A stretch of 64,000 nucleotides of DNA from Megalonaias nervosa (taxonomy: Eukaryota > Mollusca > Bivalvia > Unionida > Unionidae), in the NCBI GenBank assembly GCA_016617855.1, contig JAECUM010012931.1, positions 1-64,000 on the forward strand, given 5' to 3'. The stretch's first letter is position 1, and each line of letters starts with the position of its first letter. Both the position numbers and the translations under genes were made by a program. Of the stretch, positions 18,100-26,589 are shown one piece after another. Under the pieces are notes generated by a model, which was not told where the DNA came from, ran no database searches, and was given only the letters and a program-made list of their open reading frames with translations.

Positions 18100-18555
18100 T
18101 CAGTAAATTGTCCCTGGTAATCTTAGGCCTTTTCCGTACCAGTGTGGGGTCCCTGGTAATCTTAGACCTCTTCCCTTTTTTTTGATTCCCTGTCCGGTTG
18201 CTTTCTTTAATGCCATTCCAGCAGCAGTTCCAACAGCACCTAATGCAGCTGCTTTTGCAACAGCTGGAGCTGCAGCGGCTATTAATGCTGGTATAGCAGC
18301 AAGAAGTGGAAATATACCACCCGTCTTAATGATATCTTTAATGGCACCCGCAGAAAGATTAAGTTTTATACCTTTATTTGATTTTTTTGCTTCATTGAAA
18401 TGCCCGAGCTGACGTTCTGTAAGAGATAATTTATTTGAGCCGCTCATCTGATCTTTCTTTAGCAATATTTTTAATCCACAATTATTTTTTGATGCTGATT
18501 GTATCTTTTTAATCTGACCAGAAGTCAGACTAACACTAACATTATTATACGACAT
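18100..18555 (-). CDS. LTxxQ-type minor virion protein of Polintons
   Basis: About 151 residues from the ATG at 18555, which I prefer to 18567 because it lies behind attataATG. Three short related motifs (SLTSGQIKKIQ, SLTERQLGHFN, NLSAGAIKDII) are followed by GGIFPLLAAIP, a hydrophobic Ala-rich stretch (about 85-125) and a basic Gly/Arg tail with two copies of GLRLPGT. This layout is widespread in Polintons of invertebrates. The Ala-rich amphipathic part resembles the membrane-active internal proteins of adenoviruses. Membrane disruption or capsid cementing is inferred, not shown. Confidence 0.7.
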   Translation of the reverse strand: MSYNNVSVSLTSGQIKKIQSASKNNCGLKILLKKDQMSGSNKLSLTERQLGHFNEAKKSNKGIKLNLSAGAIKDIIKTGGIFPLLAAIPALIAAAAPAVAKAAALGAVGTAAGMALKKATGQGIKKKGRGLRLPGTPHWYGKGLRLPGTIY

Positions 18556-18578
18556 TATAATATTCATAAATAATCTAA

Positions 18579-18641
18579 TTACATGTTTTCTACTGGAGCA
18601 TCAACGACTCTCATTCGTCCACCAGCACCTTCAAGTAACAT
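18579..18641 (-). CDS. 20-residue micro-ORF directly after the capsid gene
   Basis: The capsid stop codon is followed immediately by ATG (TAGATG). The new frame encodes MLLEGAGGRMRVVDAPVENM and stops. It could be a tiny peptide gene read by re-initiation, or a C-terminal extension reached by stop readthrough. LEGAG fits the adenain-type consensus (hydrophobic-X-G-X-G). Too short to be sure it is used. Confidence 0.35.
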   Translation of the reverse strand: MLLEGAGGRMRVVDAPVENM

Positions 18642-19967
18642 CTATTTATCGCTGAGTATGACAGCAATTGCTCTGTAATTGGCAATAGCTCCTATTGTCA
18701 CACGAGCTCGAAAATGTATATCGACTACAGATTGTCTGGTTAAATCTAAATGTTCGAGCGAAAAATAATAAATTGGGTATAATGTTGTAAAATCTAATTG
18801 TGATATTTGTAAACCAGTATCAACATTTTGATCACGTCCCATGAACGTCATTAGACGATGATATACACGTGCTACATGATTTTGATCGAAATTCAGTAAA
18901 ATATCCTCGGACGGTTCTTGATGTCCATTTATTCTTAAAGAAACTTCGGAAACACCAAGATTATCAAATATCATAATACTACGTGTTTGATCATCCACCC
19001 GTGCAGCATCTTGAAATGCAATAAATATATGTCGTGGCGCAGAAACACCTTGTTGTGATGCTATTTGCCACGTAAATAAACCATTAATATTACTCTGGAT
19101 AGCATCTGTGGTCATTGTTAACCACGATAATGCTGATTTACCACCTTGATTCATAAAAGAAAGTAGACGATCTTCTTCAGTTATTGATGGAGTCATCACC
19201 GGCATCCACAATGAAAGTTTTGTAAGAATTACTTTGCCAGGATCACTAATGGGTCTCCATAATGCATCGTTGTCGGTTGCTTTTCGTACAAGTACAACTG
19301 TATGCTTAGATCCGAAAATGACTTTTCTGACATTTCTACAGAATCCAAAGATATGTGACAATGGAATTGAACATGAAAACGTTCTTCTTTCACCACGCAA
19401 CATTGCTCGACGTGATCTAAATCCTAAGTTGAAATCTGGATCTACATTAATAATCATACTTTGTACATCCGCATTGGCGTTTCTAGCAAAATTTCTTGGT
19501 TGTCCTATTTCATATTGTCGATACTCTGGAGAATCAGTTTTATCTTTTGCAAACATCATTGATGGACCAGTTGATCTTGAATAATCGTCGCTGTATCTTG
19601 CAAGACCAAGTATTGTTGTTGCAACGTCGACGTCCTTCTGAATAGATTCAATATTTTTTCCGTCAATCATGTACGTTGCACTGTCAAATAATGCCATAAT
19701 ACCATTATTAACAAAACCGACATTAACATCGTCTCCATATGTTACTGGTGCTGCAGGATTAGCAATATTTAAAATTTCACCTTCGACTTCAATAAATGCT
19801 TCAGCGGGTAAGAAATATCTACTTGTATCCTGAACCTGTAATTCAATTCGTCCACGCTGATCTGGAATTCGTGCGTCGTAAGAATAATACTGACAATCAC
19901 GCACAGACTCATCTTTAAGTACTGGTGCGTCCATGTCAAATGCGGGATCAGATATACGTTTGAACAT
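18642..19967 (-). CDS. Major capsid protein, double jelly-roll, Polinton type
   Basis: 441 residues, intact, the usual length for this family. The N-terminal jelly roll begins with a conserved-looking block (YYSYDARIPDQRG, DTSRYFLPAEAFIEVEG). Mid-protein FGFCRNVRKVIFG and VILTKLSLWMPVMTPS and the C-terminal YPIYYFSLEHLDLTRQSVVD match the second jelly roll. Trimers of such proteins tile the icosahedral shell. It starts behind ataataaagATG and follows the minor virion gene. A second copy truncated at its 3' end lies at 22287-23077. The two copies are nearly identical except for residues about 145-190, which differ strongly (see findings). Confidence 0.9.
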   Translation of the reverse strand: MFKRISDPAFDMDAPVLKDESVRDCQYYSYDARIPDQRGRIELQVQDTSRYFLPAEAFIEVEGEILNIANPAAPVTYGDDVNVGFVNNGIMALFDSATYMIDGKNIESIQKDVDVATTILGLARYSDDYSRSTGPSMMFAKDKTDSPEYRQYEIGQPRNFARNANADVQSMIINVDPDFNLGFRSRRAMLRGERRTFSCSIPLSHIFGFCRNVRKVIFGSKHTVVLVRKATDNDALWRPISDPGKVILTKLSLWMPVMTPSITEEDRLLSFMNQGGKSALSWLTMTTDAIQSNINGLFTWQIASQQGVSAPRHIFIAFQDAARVDDQTRSIMIFDNLGVSEVSLRINGHQEPSEDILLNFDQNHVARVYHRLMTFMGRDQNVDTGLQISQLDFTTLYPIYYFSLEHLDLTRQSVVDIHFRARVTIGAIANYRAIAVILSDK

Positions 19968-20061
19968 CTTTATTATATTTATTATCGTCTAAAACGAAGA
20001 TTACTTCGGGAAGTGAGACCACTTCGGGAAGTGAAACCACTTCCTGCTATCAGACTAGCAG

Positions 20062-20466
20062 TTATATTTTTTCTTTTTCTGATAAAGGCACATCAGCCAA
20101 CTCTGCTAGTTTTTGATTAGCAACTTGATTTATTATTTTACTGACATTTGCAGGCATAACTTCTGTACTAGGTAATTTTACTGGTGTCTGAGGTTTTCGT
20201 CGTATTAATCGTGCTAGTCTATCTTTGATCGCTGAAAATGCTTTACCAGCAACATCACCAACAACACCAATACCTTTTTCACGAACAACATCAATAGCTT
20301 TCATTCCCAGTTGCTTTGCGATCGGTATTGCTTTTAGGGCTATCCTTCTAAATAGACCCTGAACAACATCACCTAGTCCATCTCCGTAGGTTGTCTTGTA
20401 TACTGGTAATCTTGAATTTATTACCCTGACCATAGTTGGTCCACGTTGAGTACTATGTACGATCAT
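20062..20466 (-). CDS. Small basic minor virion protein, copy A
   Basis: 134 residues from the ATG at 20466 (MIVHSTQRGP). The longer upstream open frame overlaps the coiled-coil gene and is not needed. A Gly-rich turn (YKTTYGDGLGDVVQG) is followed by amphipathic helices (RIALKAIPIAKQLGMKAIDV, DVAGKAFSAIKDRLARLIRR), which recall adenovirus internal membrane-lytic or core proteins. Compared with copy B it ends 27 codons early, because the T-run 20067-20072 (+ strand) is one base shorter than its counterpart 23177-23183. Role inferred from position between coiled-coil and capsid genes. Confidence 0.65.
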   Translation of the reverse strand: MIVHSTQRGPTMVRVINSRLPVYKTTYGDGLGDVVQGLFRRIALKAIPIAKQLGMKAIDVVREKGIGVVGDVAGKAFSAIKDRLARLIRRKPQTPVKLPSTEVMPANVSKIINQVANQKLAELADVPLSEKEKI

Positions 20467-20497
20467 TTTATTATAGTAATTATATTTAATTACATAC

Positions 20498-21603
20498 TCA
20501 GTCGCTGTAGTAGTCATCGGCAATTTCATTAATAAGAGACTGATAAACATCAACGTCCATGATACCACCGGTAAATAATCGTCTGCAAATATCAGCTGCT
20601 TCATTAATGATTTCTGGGGAATTATTACCAGCTCGTTTTCCTCCAATGAGGATTTCTAGTCGATCAACATCAGCAAGAACGTTATTGGGGCAAGTAATAA
20701 GGCCACTTCCTAAACCACTTCCAGTTGCGCCAGGAGCATCATAATATTCTTCTTCCTCACCAGTTTCTTCTTTTGGTTTCGGTGGTGCTTTTTTACTTGG
20801 TTTCGGTGGTGTTTTCGGTGATACTGGATAATCACGAAGTGATCGCTCAAATGGTTTTGGTGCTTTTTCTTAGGTTTTTTTCTAGGTTTTTTTTCTCGTC
20901 TTTGTTGCATTAATTGTTGTTGTTGTTCTGGCGGTAATTGTATAAACGAAATATAACTATCTACTGCATGAATATATTTTATATATTTTGGATCATCATT
21001 TCTAGCCTGATCAACTTTGTAATGTGTACGAAATATCCATTTGTACCAAGTATCACGACTTACATTTTTATCAGCATATTCAGGTTTTAAAAACCGTCCT
21101 CGATCATTATAGCTTTTCACAGCAATCTCAGCTAATTCTCCTACATTTTTAGCCCCTGTAATACTAATAATAGCATCTTCGGTAAATTTGTCACTTATAT
21201 CAGTTCTTTCTCTTGTTTGTTCTTCTAGTTTTTCTGGTTCTTGTGTACGATCCTTTATATCACCTATTTCACCACGAACTTGTTCAATATCTTCAAGTAT
21301 TTCTCGCATTGGTTGAGCAGCAGCTATTTCACCTGGAAGCTCCCGTAAAATCCTTTTTGTTTTCTTAGTTCGCTCTGCTATTTTTCCAGTTGCTTCAGCG
21401 GTTTTTTCTAGCGCAGGAAGAAGAGGTTTAGTTGTCTCTGTAATTGGTTTAAATAATTGTTTTGTATCCTCTTCAAATTCAACATAAGATTCCTGACGTT
21501 CTTGTAATTGTTGCTTGACAGCATCACGAACAGGTAAATATTTTCTAATTGCTTCTAGTCTTTCTCGTGCTAATCTAGCTGAGTGTGGTTCTCCAATATT
21601 CAT
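20498..21603 (-). CDS. Coiled-coil virion-associated protein, copy A (frame-broken)
   Basis: The protein begins MNIGEPHSARLARERLEAI and contains long charged helices (about 1-145), a globular Trp-rich part (SRDTWYKWIFR, about 182-192) and a Gln-rich segment. The open frame from the ATG stops at 20710, after slipping at the T-run 20864-20868 (+ strand). The neighbouring frame stays open to 20498 and matches the end of copy B, including the acidic C-terminus DDYYSD. I recognise no enzyme motif. Position next to the capsid genes suggests a scaffold, core or tegument-like role, as a guess. Confidence 0.65.
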
Positions 21604-21672
21604 TATTAAATAATATTTATAATAGATATTTAATTGAATTTGAAATCACTAAAAATACTTAATAAAACGCGA

Positions 21673-21807
21673 TAACTCTGCTCCTCCTCTGCTAGATAAT
21701 TATTTCCCCTTTCTATGTATGTCTGTATGTATGCATGTTTGTCTGTATTTTAATTTATCAAAAATAATCAGTAGATCCTAGCGGTTACCCTTCAATGGAG
21801 CCCCTCG
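21673..21807. repeat. Right terminal inverted repeat, copy A
   Basis: 135 bp, the inverted counterpart of 7191-7324. Starts taactctgctcctcctctgc and ends at cccctcg. It lies 70 bp upstream of the coiled-coil start codon, mirroring the close spacing of the left repeat to the ATPase stop. Confidence 0.9.
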
Positions 21808-22286
21808 ATAGCCTGTGTAACTTTCATGGGGTCCTTACATTGTCGTCTCTCTTATGACGTATTATGCGGCACGCCCATGTTCTGTTTCTTTTGGCTAACA
21901 CCCTTTCTGGATGTTTATTTGGGGGTTCTTCCATGGGGCAGAGAGCTCAAGGCATACTACTGATTATTTTAGGGGGGGGCAAATTTGCATAGACACACCT
22001 CCCGGCGAATTTCTAATCGACGAAAGCGAAATATTAGCAATTCAGAAGGCTGTCTAGGCATTGCGATTTCGATAAAAACCCCACGAAACCCCGGGGTAGA
22101 ATTCCAAAATAGAAACCGACCACGAGATACGTGGTGATTTATCGAAATCTCAGGGGATGCCTCCCCCCCCCTATTTATTAAAAGATATGGGCGACCCGGG
22201 GACCCGAACCCATCTCGGCGAGATCTGGGGTCGAACCGCAAACATCAGTATTAAAGTTTCCAGCAACTTTAACATTGAGCTAACGA
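21808..22286. repeat. Palindrome-rich right-end extension, copy A
   Basis: About 480 bp found twice (again at 24917-25385) and absent from the left end. It holds several perfect short hairpins (accccggggt, ccacgagatacgtgg, atctcggcgagat), a longer inverted pair (gcgatttcgataaa with tttatcgaaatctc), and tRNA-like boxes at the far end (GGTTCGACCCC on the minus strand near 22227-22237; TTAGCTCAATG near 22272-22282). It ends abruptly in the middle of a capsid-gene copy at 22287. Confidence 0.6.
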
Positions 22287-23077
22287 TCAGTTATTGATGG
22301 AGTCATCACCGGCATCCACAATGAAAGTTTTGTAAGAATTACTTTGCCAGGATCACCAATGGGTCTCCATAATGCATCGTTGTCGGTTGCTTTTCGTACA
22401 AGTACAACTGTATGTTTAGCTCCGAAAATGACTTTTCTGACATTTCTACAGAATCCAAAAATATGTGATAGTGGAATTGAACATGAAAACGTTCTTCTGT
22501 TACCTTTCAACATTGATCGACGTGCTGCAAATCCTAAGTTAAATTCTGGATTAGCACCATGAACCACCGGCCACACAGCAGCGTCAGCGGTATCGTCGGC
22601 ATTTCTTGGTCGTCTTATATTATATTGTCTATTGTCAGGGTAGTTAGAAGTATCCTTTACAAACATCATTGATGGACCAGTTGATCTTGAATAATCATCA
22701 CTATATCTTGCAAGACCAAGTATTGTTGTTGCAACGTCAACGTCCTTCTGAATAGATTCAATATTTTTTCCGTCAATCATGTACGTTGCACTGTCAAATA
22801 ATGCCATAATACCATTATTAACAAAACCAACCCTAACATCGTCTCCATATGTTACTGGTGCTGCAGGATTAGCAATATTTAAAATTTCACCTTCGACTTC
22901 AATAAATGCTTCAGCGGGTAAGAAATATCTACTTGTATCCTGAACCTGTAATTCAATTCGTCCACGCTGATCTGGAATTCGTGCGTCGTAAGAATAATAC
23001 TGATAATCACGCACAGACTCATCTTTAAGTACTGGTGCGTCCATGTCAAATGCGGAATCAGATATACGTTTAAACAT
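22280..23077 (-). pseudogene. 3'-truncated major capsid protein, copy B
   Basis: Encodes the first ~263 residues of the capsid protein and then runs into the duplication junction, ending ITDR-stop. The whole second jelly roll is missing, so it cannot make a capsomer alone. Residues about 145-190 differ strongly from copy A while the flanks are nearly identical. Confidence 0.88.
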
Positions 23078-23091
23078 CTTTATTATATTTA

Positions 23092-23577
23092 TTATCGTCT
23101 AAAACGAAGATTACTTCGGGAAGTGAGACCACTTCGGGAAGTGAGACCACTTCCTGCTATCAGACTAGCGGTTATATTTTTTTCTTTTTCTGATAAAGGC
23201 ACATCAGCCAACTCTGCTAGTTTTTGATTAGCAACTTGATTTATTATTTTACTGACATTTGCAGGCATTACTTCTGTACTAGGTAATTTTACTGGTGTCT
23301 GAGGTTTTCGTCGTATTAATCGTGCTAGTCTATCTTTGATCGCTGAAAATGCTTTACCAGCAACATCACCAACAACACCAATACCTTTTTCACGAACAAC
23401 ATCAATAGCTTTCATTCCCAGTTGCTTTGCGATCGGTATTGCTTTTGGGGCTATCCTTCTAAATAGACCCTGAACAACATCACCTAGTCCATCTCCGTAG
23501 GTTGTCTTGTATACTGGTAATCTTGAATTTATTACCCTGACCATAGTTGGTCCACGTTGAGTACTATGTACGATCAT
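23092..23577 (-). CDS. Small basic minor virion protein, copy B (full frame)
   Basis: 161 residues from the ATG at 23577. It matches copy A nearly residue for residue through SEKEK, then continues into a 27-residue tail with two SGLTSR repeats and a basic end (NLRFRR). That tail shows what copy A lost at its T-run. An intact frame here supports the view that this is a real protein and that copy A is the damaged one. Stop lies 14 bp upstream of the copy B capsid start. Confidence 0.7.
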   Translation of the reverse strand: MIVHSTQRGPTMVRVINSRLPVYKTTYGDGLGDVVQGLFRRIAPKAIPIAKQLGMKAIDVVREKGIGVVGDVAGKAFSAIKDRLARLIRRKPQTPVKLPSTEVMPANVSKIINQVANQKLAELADVPLSEKEKNITASLIAGSGLTSRSGLTSRSNLRFRR

Positions 23578-23608
23578 TTTATTATAGTAATTATATTTAA
23601 TTACGTAC

Positions 23609-24712
23609 TTAGTCGCTGTAGTAGTCATCGGCAATTTCATTAATAAGAGACTGATAAACATCAACGTCCATGATACCGCCTGTAAATAATCGTCTACAGA
23701 TATCGGCCGCTTCATTAATTATTTCTAGGGAATTATTACCAGCTCGTTTTCCTCCAATGAGGATTTCTAGTCGTTCAACATCAGCAAGAACATTATTGGG
23801 GCAAGTAATAAGGCCACTTCCTAAACCACTTCCAGTTGCTCCAGAAGAGGTGTCTTCTGACGGTGAAAAATATTCTTCTTCTTTCTCAGTTTCTTCTTTT
23901 GGTTTCCGTGATGTTTTTGGTTTCGGTGATACTGGATAATCACGGAGTGGTTGCTCAAATGGTTTTGATTTTTTTTCTAGTTGTTGTTGTTTTTGTTTTT
24001 CTCGTCTTTGTTGTATTAATTGTAGTTGTTGTTCTGGCGGTAATTGTATATACGAAATATATTCATCTACTACATAAATAAAATTCATATACTTTGGATC
24101 ATCATTTCTGGCCTGATCAGTTTTATAGTATATACGAAATATCCATTTGTACCAGGTATCACGACTTACAGGTTTATTAGTATATTCAGGTTTTAAAAAC
24201 TGTCCTCGATTATTATAGCTTTTCACAGCAATCTCAGCTAATCCTCCTACACCTTTAATATTTGTAATATTAGCAATAGCATTTTCGGTAAATTTGTTAT
24301 TTATATCAATTCTTTCTCTCGTTTGTTCTTCTTCTAGTTTTTCTGGTTCTTGTGTACGATCTTTTATATCACCTATTTCACCACGAACTTGTTCAATACC
24401 TTCAAGTATTTCTTGCATTGGTTGAGCAGCAGCTATTTCAGCTGGAAGTTCTCGTAGAATCTTTTTTTTTTTTTTAGTTCGCTCTGCTATTTTTCCAGTT
24501 GCTTCAGCGGTTTTTTCTAGCGCAGGAAGAAGAGGTTTAGTTGTCTCTGTAATTGGTTTAAATAATTGTTTTGTATCCTCTTCAAATTCAACATAAGATT
24601 CCTGACGTTCTTGTAATTGTTGCTTGACAGCATCACGAACAGGTAAATATTTTCTAATTGCTTCTAGTCTTTCTCGTGCTAATCTAGCTGAGTGTGGTTC
24701 TCCAATATTCAT
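23609..24712 (-). CDS. Coiled-coil virion-associated protein, copy B (intact)
   Basis: 367 residues. The N-terminal ~145 residues are helical and heptad-like (LEKTAEATGKIAERTKK, EQVRGEIGDIKD). A middle part has SRDTWYKWIFR, then a Gln/Lys-rich linker, a Pro/Glu-rich stretch and a C-terminal domain (RLEILIGGKRAGNNS, then DDYYSD). No known enzyme domain. It is the first gene from the right end and reads inward, behind atttaataATG. Compared with copy A, the first third is almost identical, while residues about 145-290 show many substitutions. Confidence 0.75.
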   Translation of the reverse strand: MNIGEPHSARLARERLEAIRKYLPVRDAVKQQLQERQESYVEFEEDTKQLFKPITETTKPLLPALEKTAEATGKIAERTKKKKKILRELPAEIAAAQPMQEILEGIEQVRGEIGDIKDRTQEPEKLEEEQTRERIDINNKFTENAIANITNIKGVGGLAEIAVKSYNNRGQFLKPEYTNKPVSRDTWYKWIFRIYYKTDQARNDDPKYMNFIYVVDEYISYIQLPPEQQLQLIQQRREKQKQQQLEKKSKPFEQPLRDYPVSPKPKTSRKPKEETEKEEEYFSPSEDTSSGATGSGLGSGLITCPNNVLADVERLEILIGGKRAGNNSLEIINEAADICRRLFTGGIMDVDVYQSLINEIADDYYSD

Positions 24713-24781
24713 TATTAAATAATATTTATAATAGATATTTAATTGAATTTGAAATCACTAAAAATACTTAATAAAGCGCGA

Positions 24782-24916
24782 TAACTCTGCTCCTCCTCTG
24801 CTAGAGAATTATTTCCCCTTTCTATGTATGTCTGTATGTATGCATGTTTGTCTGTATTTTAATTTATCAAAAATAATCAGTAGATCCTAGCGGTTACCCT
24901 TCAATGGAGCTCCTCG
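24782..24916. repeat. Right terminal inverted repeat, copy B
   Basis: 135 bp, the closest match to the left repeat at 7191-7324. Its gctagagaatt matches the left repeat exactly where copy A has gctagataatt. Confidence 0.92.
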
Positions 24917-25385
24917 ATAGCCTGTGTAACTTTCATGGGGTCCTTACATTGTCGTCTCTCTTATGACGTATTATGCGGCACGCCCATGTTCTGTTTCTTT
25001 TGGCTAACACCCTTTCTGGATGTTTATTTGGGGGTTCTTCCATGGGGCAGAGAGCTCAAGGCATACTACTGATTATTTTAGGGGGGTATTGCATAGACAC
25101 ACCTCCCGGCGAATTTCTAATCGACGAAAGCGAAATATTAGCAATTCAGAAGGCTGTCTAGGCATTGCGATTTCGATAAAACCCCCACGAAACCCCGGGG
25201 TAGAATTCCAAAATAGAATCCGACCACGAGATACGTGGTGATTTATCGAAATCTCAGGGGATGCCCCCCCTACTTATTAAAAGATATGGGCGACCCGGGG
25301 ACCCGGACCCATCTCGGCGAGATCTGGGGTCGAACCGCAAACATCAGTATTAAAGTTTCCAGCAACTTTAACATTGAGCTAACGA
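24917..25385. repeat. Palindrome-rich right-end extension, copy B
   Basis: Second copy of the 21808-22286 block, with the same hairpins and the tRNA-like boxes at its outer end. A few indels fall in G/C runs (for example the ggggggg tract near 25080). Confidence 0.6.
25326..25384 (-). promoter_or_regulatory. tRNA-like Pol III box A / box B pair
   Basis: On the minus strand TTAGCTCAATG (25372-25382) resembles box A, and GGTTCGACCCC (25326-25336) resembles box B. They are about 35 bp apart with a hairpin (aaagtt...aacttt) between them, as in a tRNA anticodon arm. I cannot fold a full cloverleaf with a proper acceptor stem, so this is a tRNA-derived SINE head or tRNA remnant rather than a tRNA gene. 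Confidence 0.4.
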
Positions 25386-25726
25386 ACTCGACTACGGATA
25401 TACGTTTTAGAAATTATTATATGTAATTATTGTGCAATAGCATTTGATATCTGATTTTACAAATAAATAAATATTTATAATTTTATTAAGATATTTTGCC
25501 GTTATATATATGAACCGATTAAAATGTATTATATTTAAAATTAAAACACGGAAATAAACTGCACACAAATACCTATCTCCGGGGAGATATCCGCGGCGAT
25601 AAACACAGCTATTGTTTGAACTACCACACATGTCCTTGAAAAATCGGTACGCATACCTATCTCAGTACATGTATATATGACTCACTTCATGTATATACAT
25701 GCAATAGTTGATCTGGATAAATTCAT
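25386..25726. other. Spacer right of the duplicated block
   Basis: 341 bp of AT-rich sequence without a convincing gene, between the palindromic extension and the next AGCAGCAGG foldback. It begins actcgactacggatatacg, possibly the remainder of the tRNA-like unit. Confidence 0.4.
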
Positions 25727-25970
25727 AGCAGCAGGAAGGGTGAATGACCAAAATTGAGTAACCCGGTAAGTAAACTAAACGCACTATAACAAAAGTCAAA
25801 AATAAAATAACAAAGGTGAGCTAACCCAAACGATTTATTATTCGTTTTTTAAACCGTACGGTAATAATATAGTTAGAAGGCTCGGTTTATCGTTATTGAC
25901 CTTATTTTTGTTATTTTATTTTTACTTAACGGTTCAGGCAAAAAGTTGTAGGGTTCACCCCCCCTGCTGC
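25727..25970. mobile_element. Foldback element with AGCAGCAGG termini, right flank
   Basis: Starts agcagcaggaagggtgaatg and ends gttcaccccccctgctgct, so it has inverted ends. A long internal inverted pair (aaaaataaaataacaaa near 25800 with tttgttattttattttt near 25906) makes it a foldback. The first 24 bases are the exact complement of 7167-7190 at the other end of the large element. A further end-like motif (ttccctgctgct) lies at 26048-26059. Confidence 0.55.
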
Positions 25971-26087
25971 TTCTTTTGATGCTTTTGTTTTCGAATTTTT
26001 GTGGCGTGTTTGTTTACTTACCCGTGCACTCATTCTTTGTCGTCGCCTTCCCTGCTGCTGTGTGGGTGCGGCCTAATTAATTCAATA

Positions 26088-26489
26088 ATCGAAGCTCATA
26101 CAGCTAAACTAGCTCGATAGTGACTAGAGGCAATTACGAAATATATCACCGTCCATGATTCTGTCAAGCAATAACTACAAGCTCGTTAGGAAGCTCGAGT
26201 GGAATTTGCAGAGGATACAGCAGAATTATTTAAACCGGTTACGAAGGCTACCAAAGGAGTTACAGAGGCTACCAGGGTCTTCTTCCCACGCTGGAGCAAA
26301 CCGCAAAAGCAACTGGAAAAATAGCAGAAAGAACTGAAAAACCCTCAAACAAGATTCTAAGAGAACTTCCTGGTGAAATAGCTGACGCTCAACCAATGCG
26401 AGAATTACTTGAAGGTATTGGCCAAACTCGTGCTGAAATAGGTGATATAAAGGATCGTATAACAGAACCAGAATTAGAATCAGAACAAG

Positions 26490-26500
<11 letters not shown>
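26088..26500 (+). pseudogene. Inverted, decayed copy of the coiled-coil virion gene
   Basis: On the plus strand, opposite to the copies at 20.5-24.7 kb, the translation follows the coiled-coil protein from about residue 5 to 150: for example LEAITKY near the start, VEFAEDT, ATGKIAERT, ILRELPGEIADAQPMREL and TRAEIGDIKDR. Four in-frame stops lie in the first ~100 bp and there is a frameshift near 26270. Divergence is much greater than between the two tandem copies, so it comes from an older related element. It ends in a (GA)n run that starts within the Arg-Glu codons. Confidence 0.82.

Positions 26501-26544
<44 letters not shown>
26493..26544. repeat. (GA)n microsatellite
   Basis: Grows out of the GAGA-rich codons (ARERE) of the coiled-coil relic, then runs into ggggggg. 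This is the likely point where the relic was truncated. Confidence 0.92.
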
Positions 26545-26547
<3 letters not shown>

Positions 26548-26589
26548 GGGGGGGGGCAGGGATAATTATCGGAAGAAGAAGAAATAAAG

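Larger units (their letters stand above)
19177..22286. repeat. Tandem segmental duplication, left copy (3.1 kb)
   Basis: From within the capsid gene to the end of the right extension. The same order recurs at 22287-25385, head to tail. Offset is 3110 bp at the left edge. The junction reads taacga|tcagttattg. Most of the pair is nearly identical, with two divergent patches. Confidence 0.92.
22287..25385. repeat. Tandem segmental duplication, right copy (3.1 kb)
   Basis: Second copy of 19177-22286, ending at taacga (25385) before unrelated sequence. It holds a 3'-truncated capsid gene, intact frames for the minor virion and coiled-coil proteins, the terminal repeat and the palindromic extension. 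Confidence 0.92.

Noticed and set aside
20467..20646. Longer N-terminus of the minor virion protein copy A (frame from 20646)
   Set aside because: It overlaps the coiled-coil coding region in another frame, and copy B has a different upstream sequence; the ATG at 20466 fits both copies.
25326..25384. A functional tRNA gene
   Set aside because: Box A and box B are present but no paired acceptor stem or complete cloverleaf can be made by eye.
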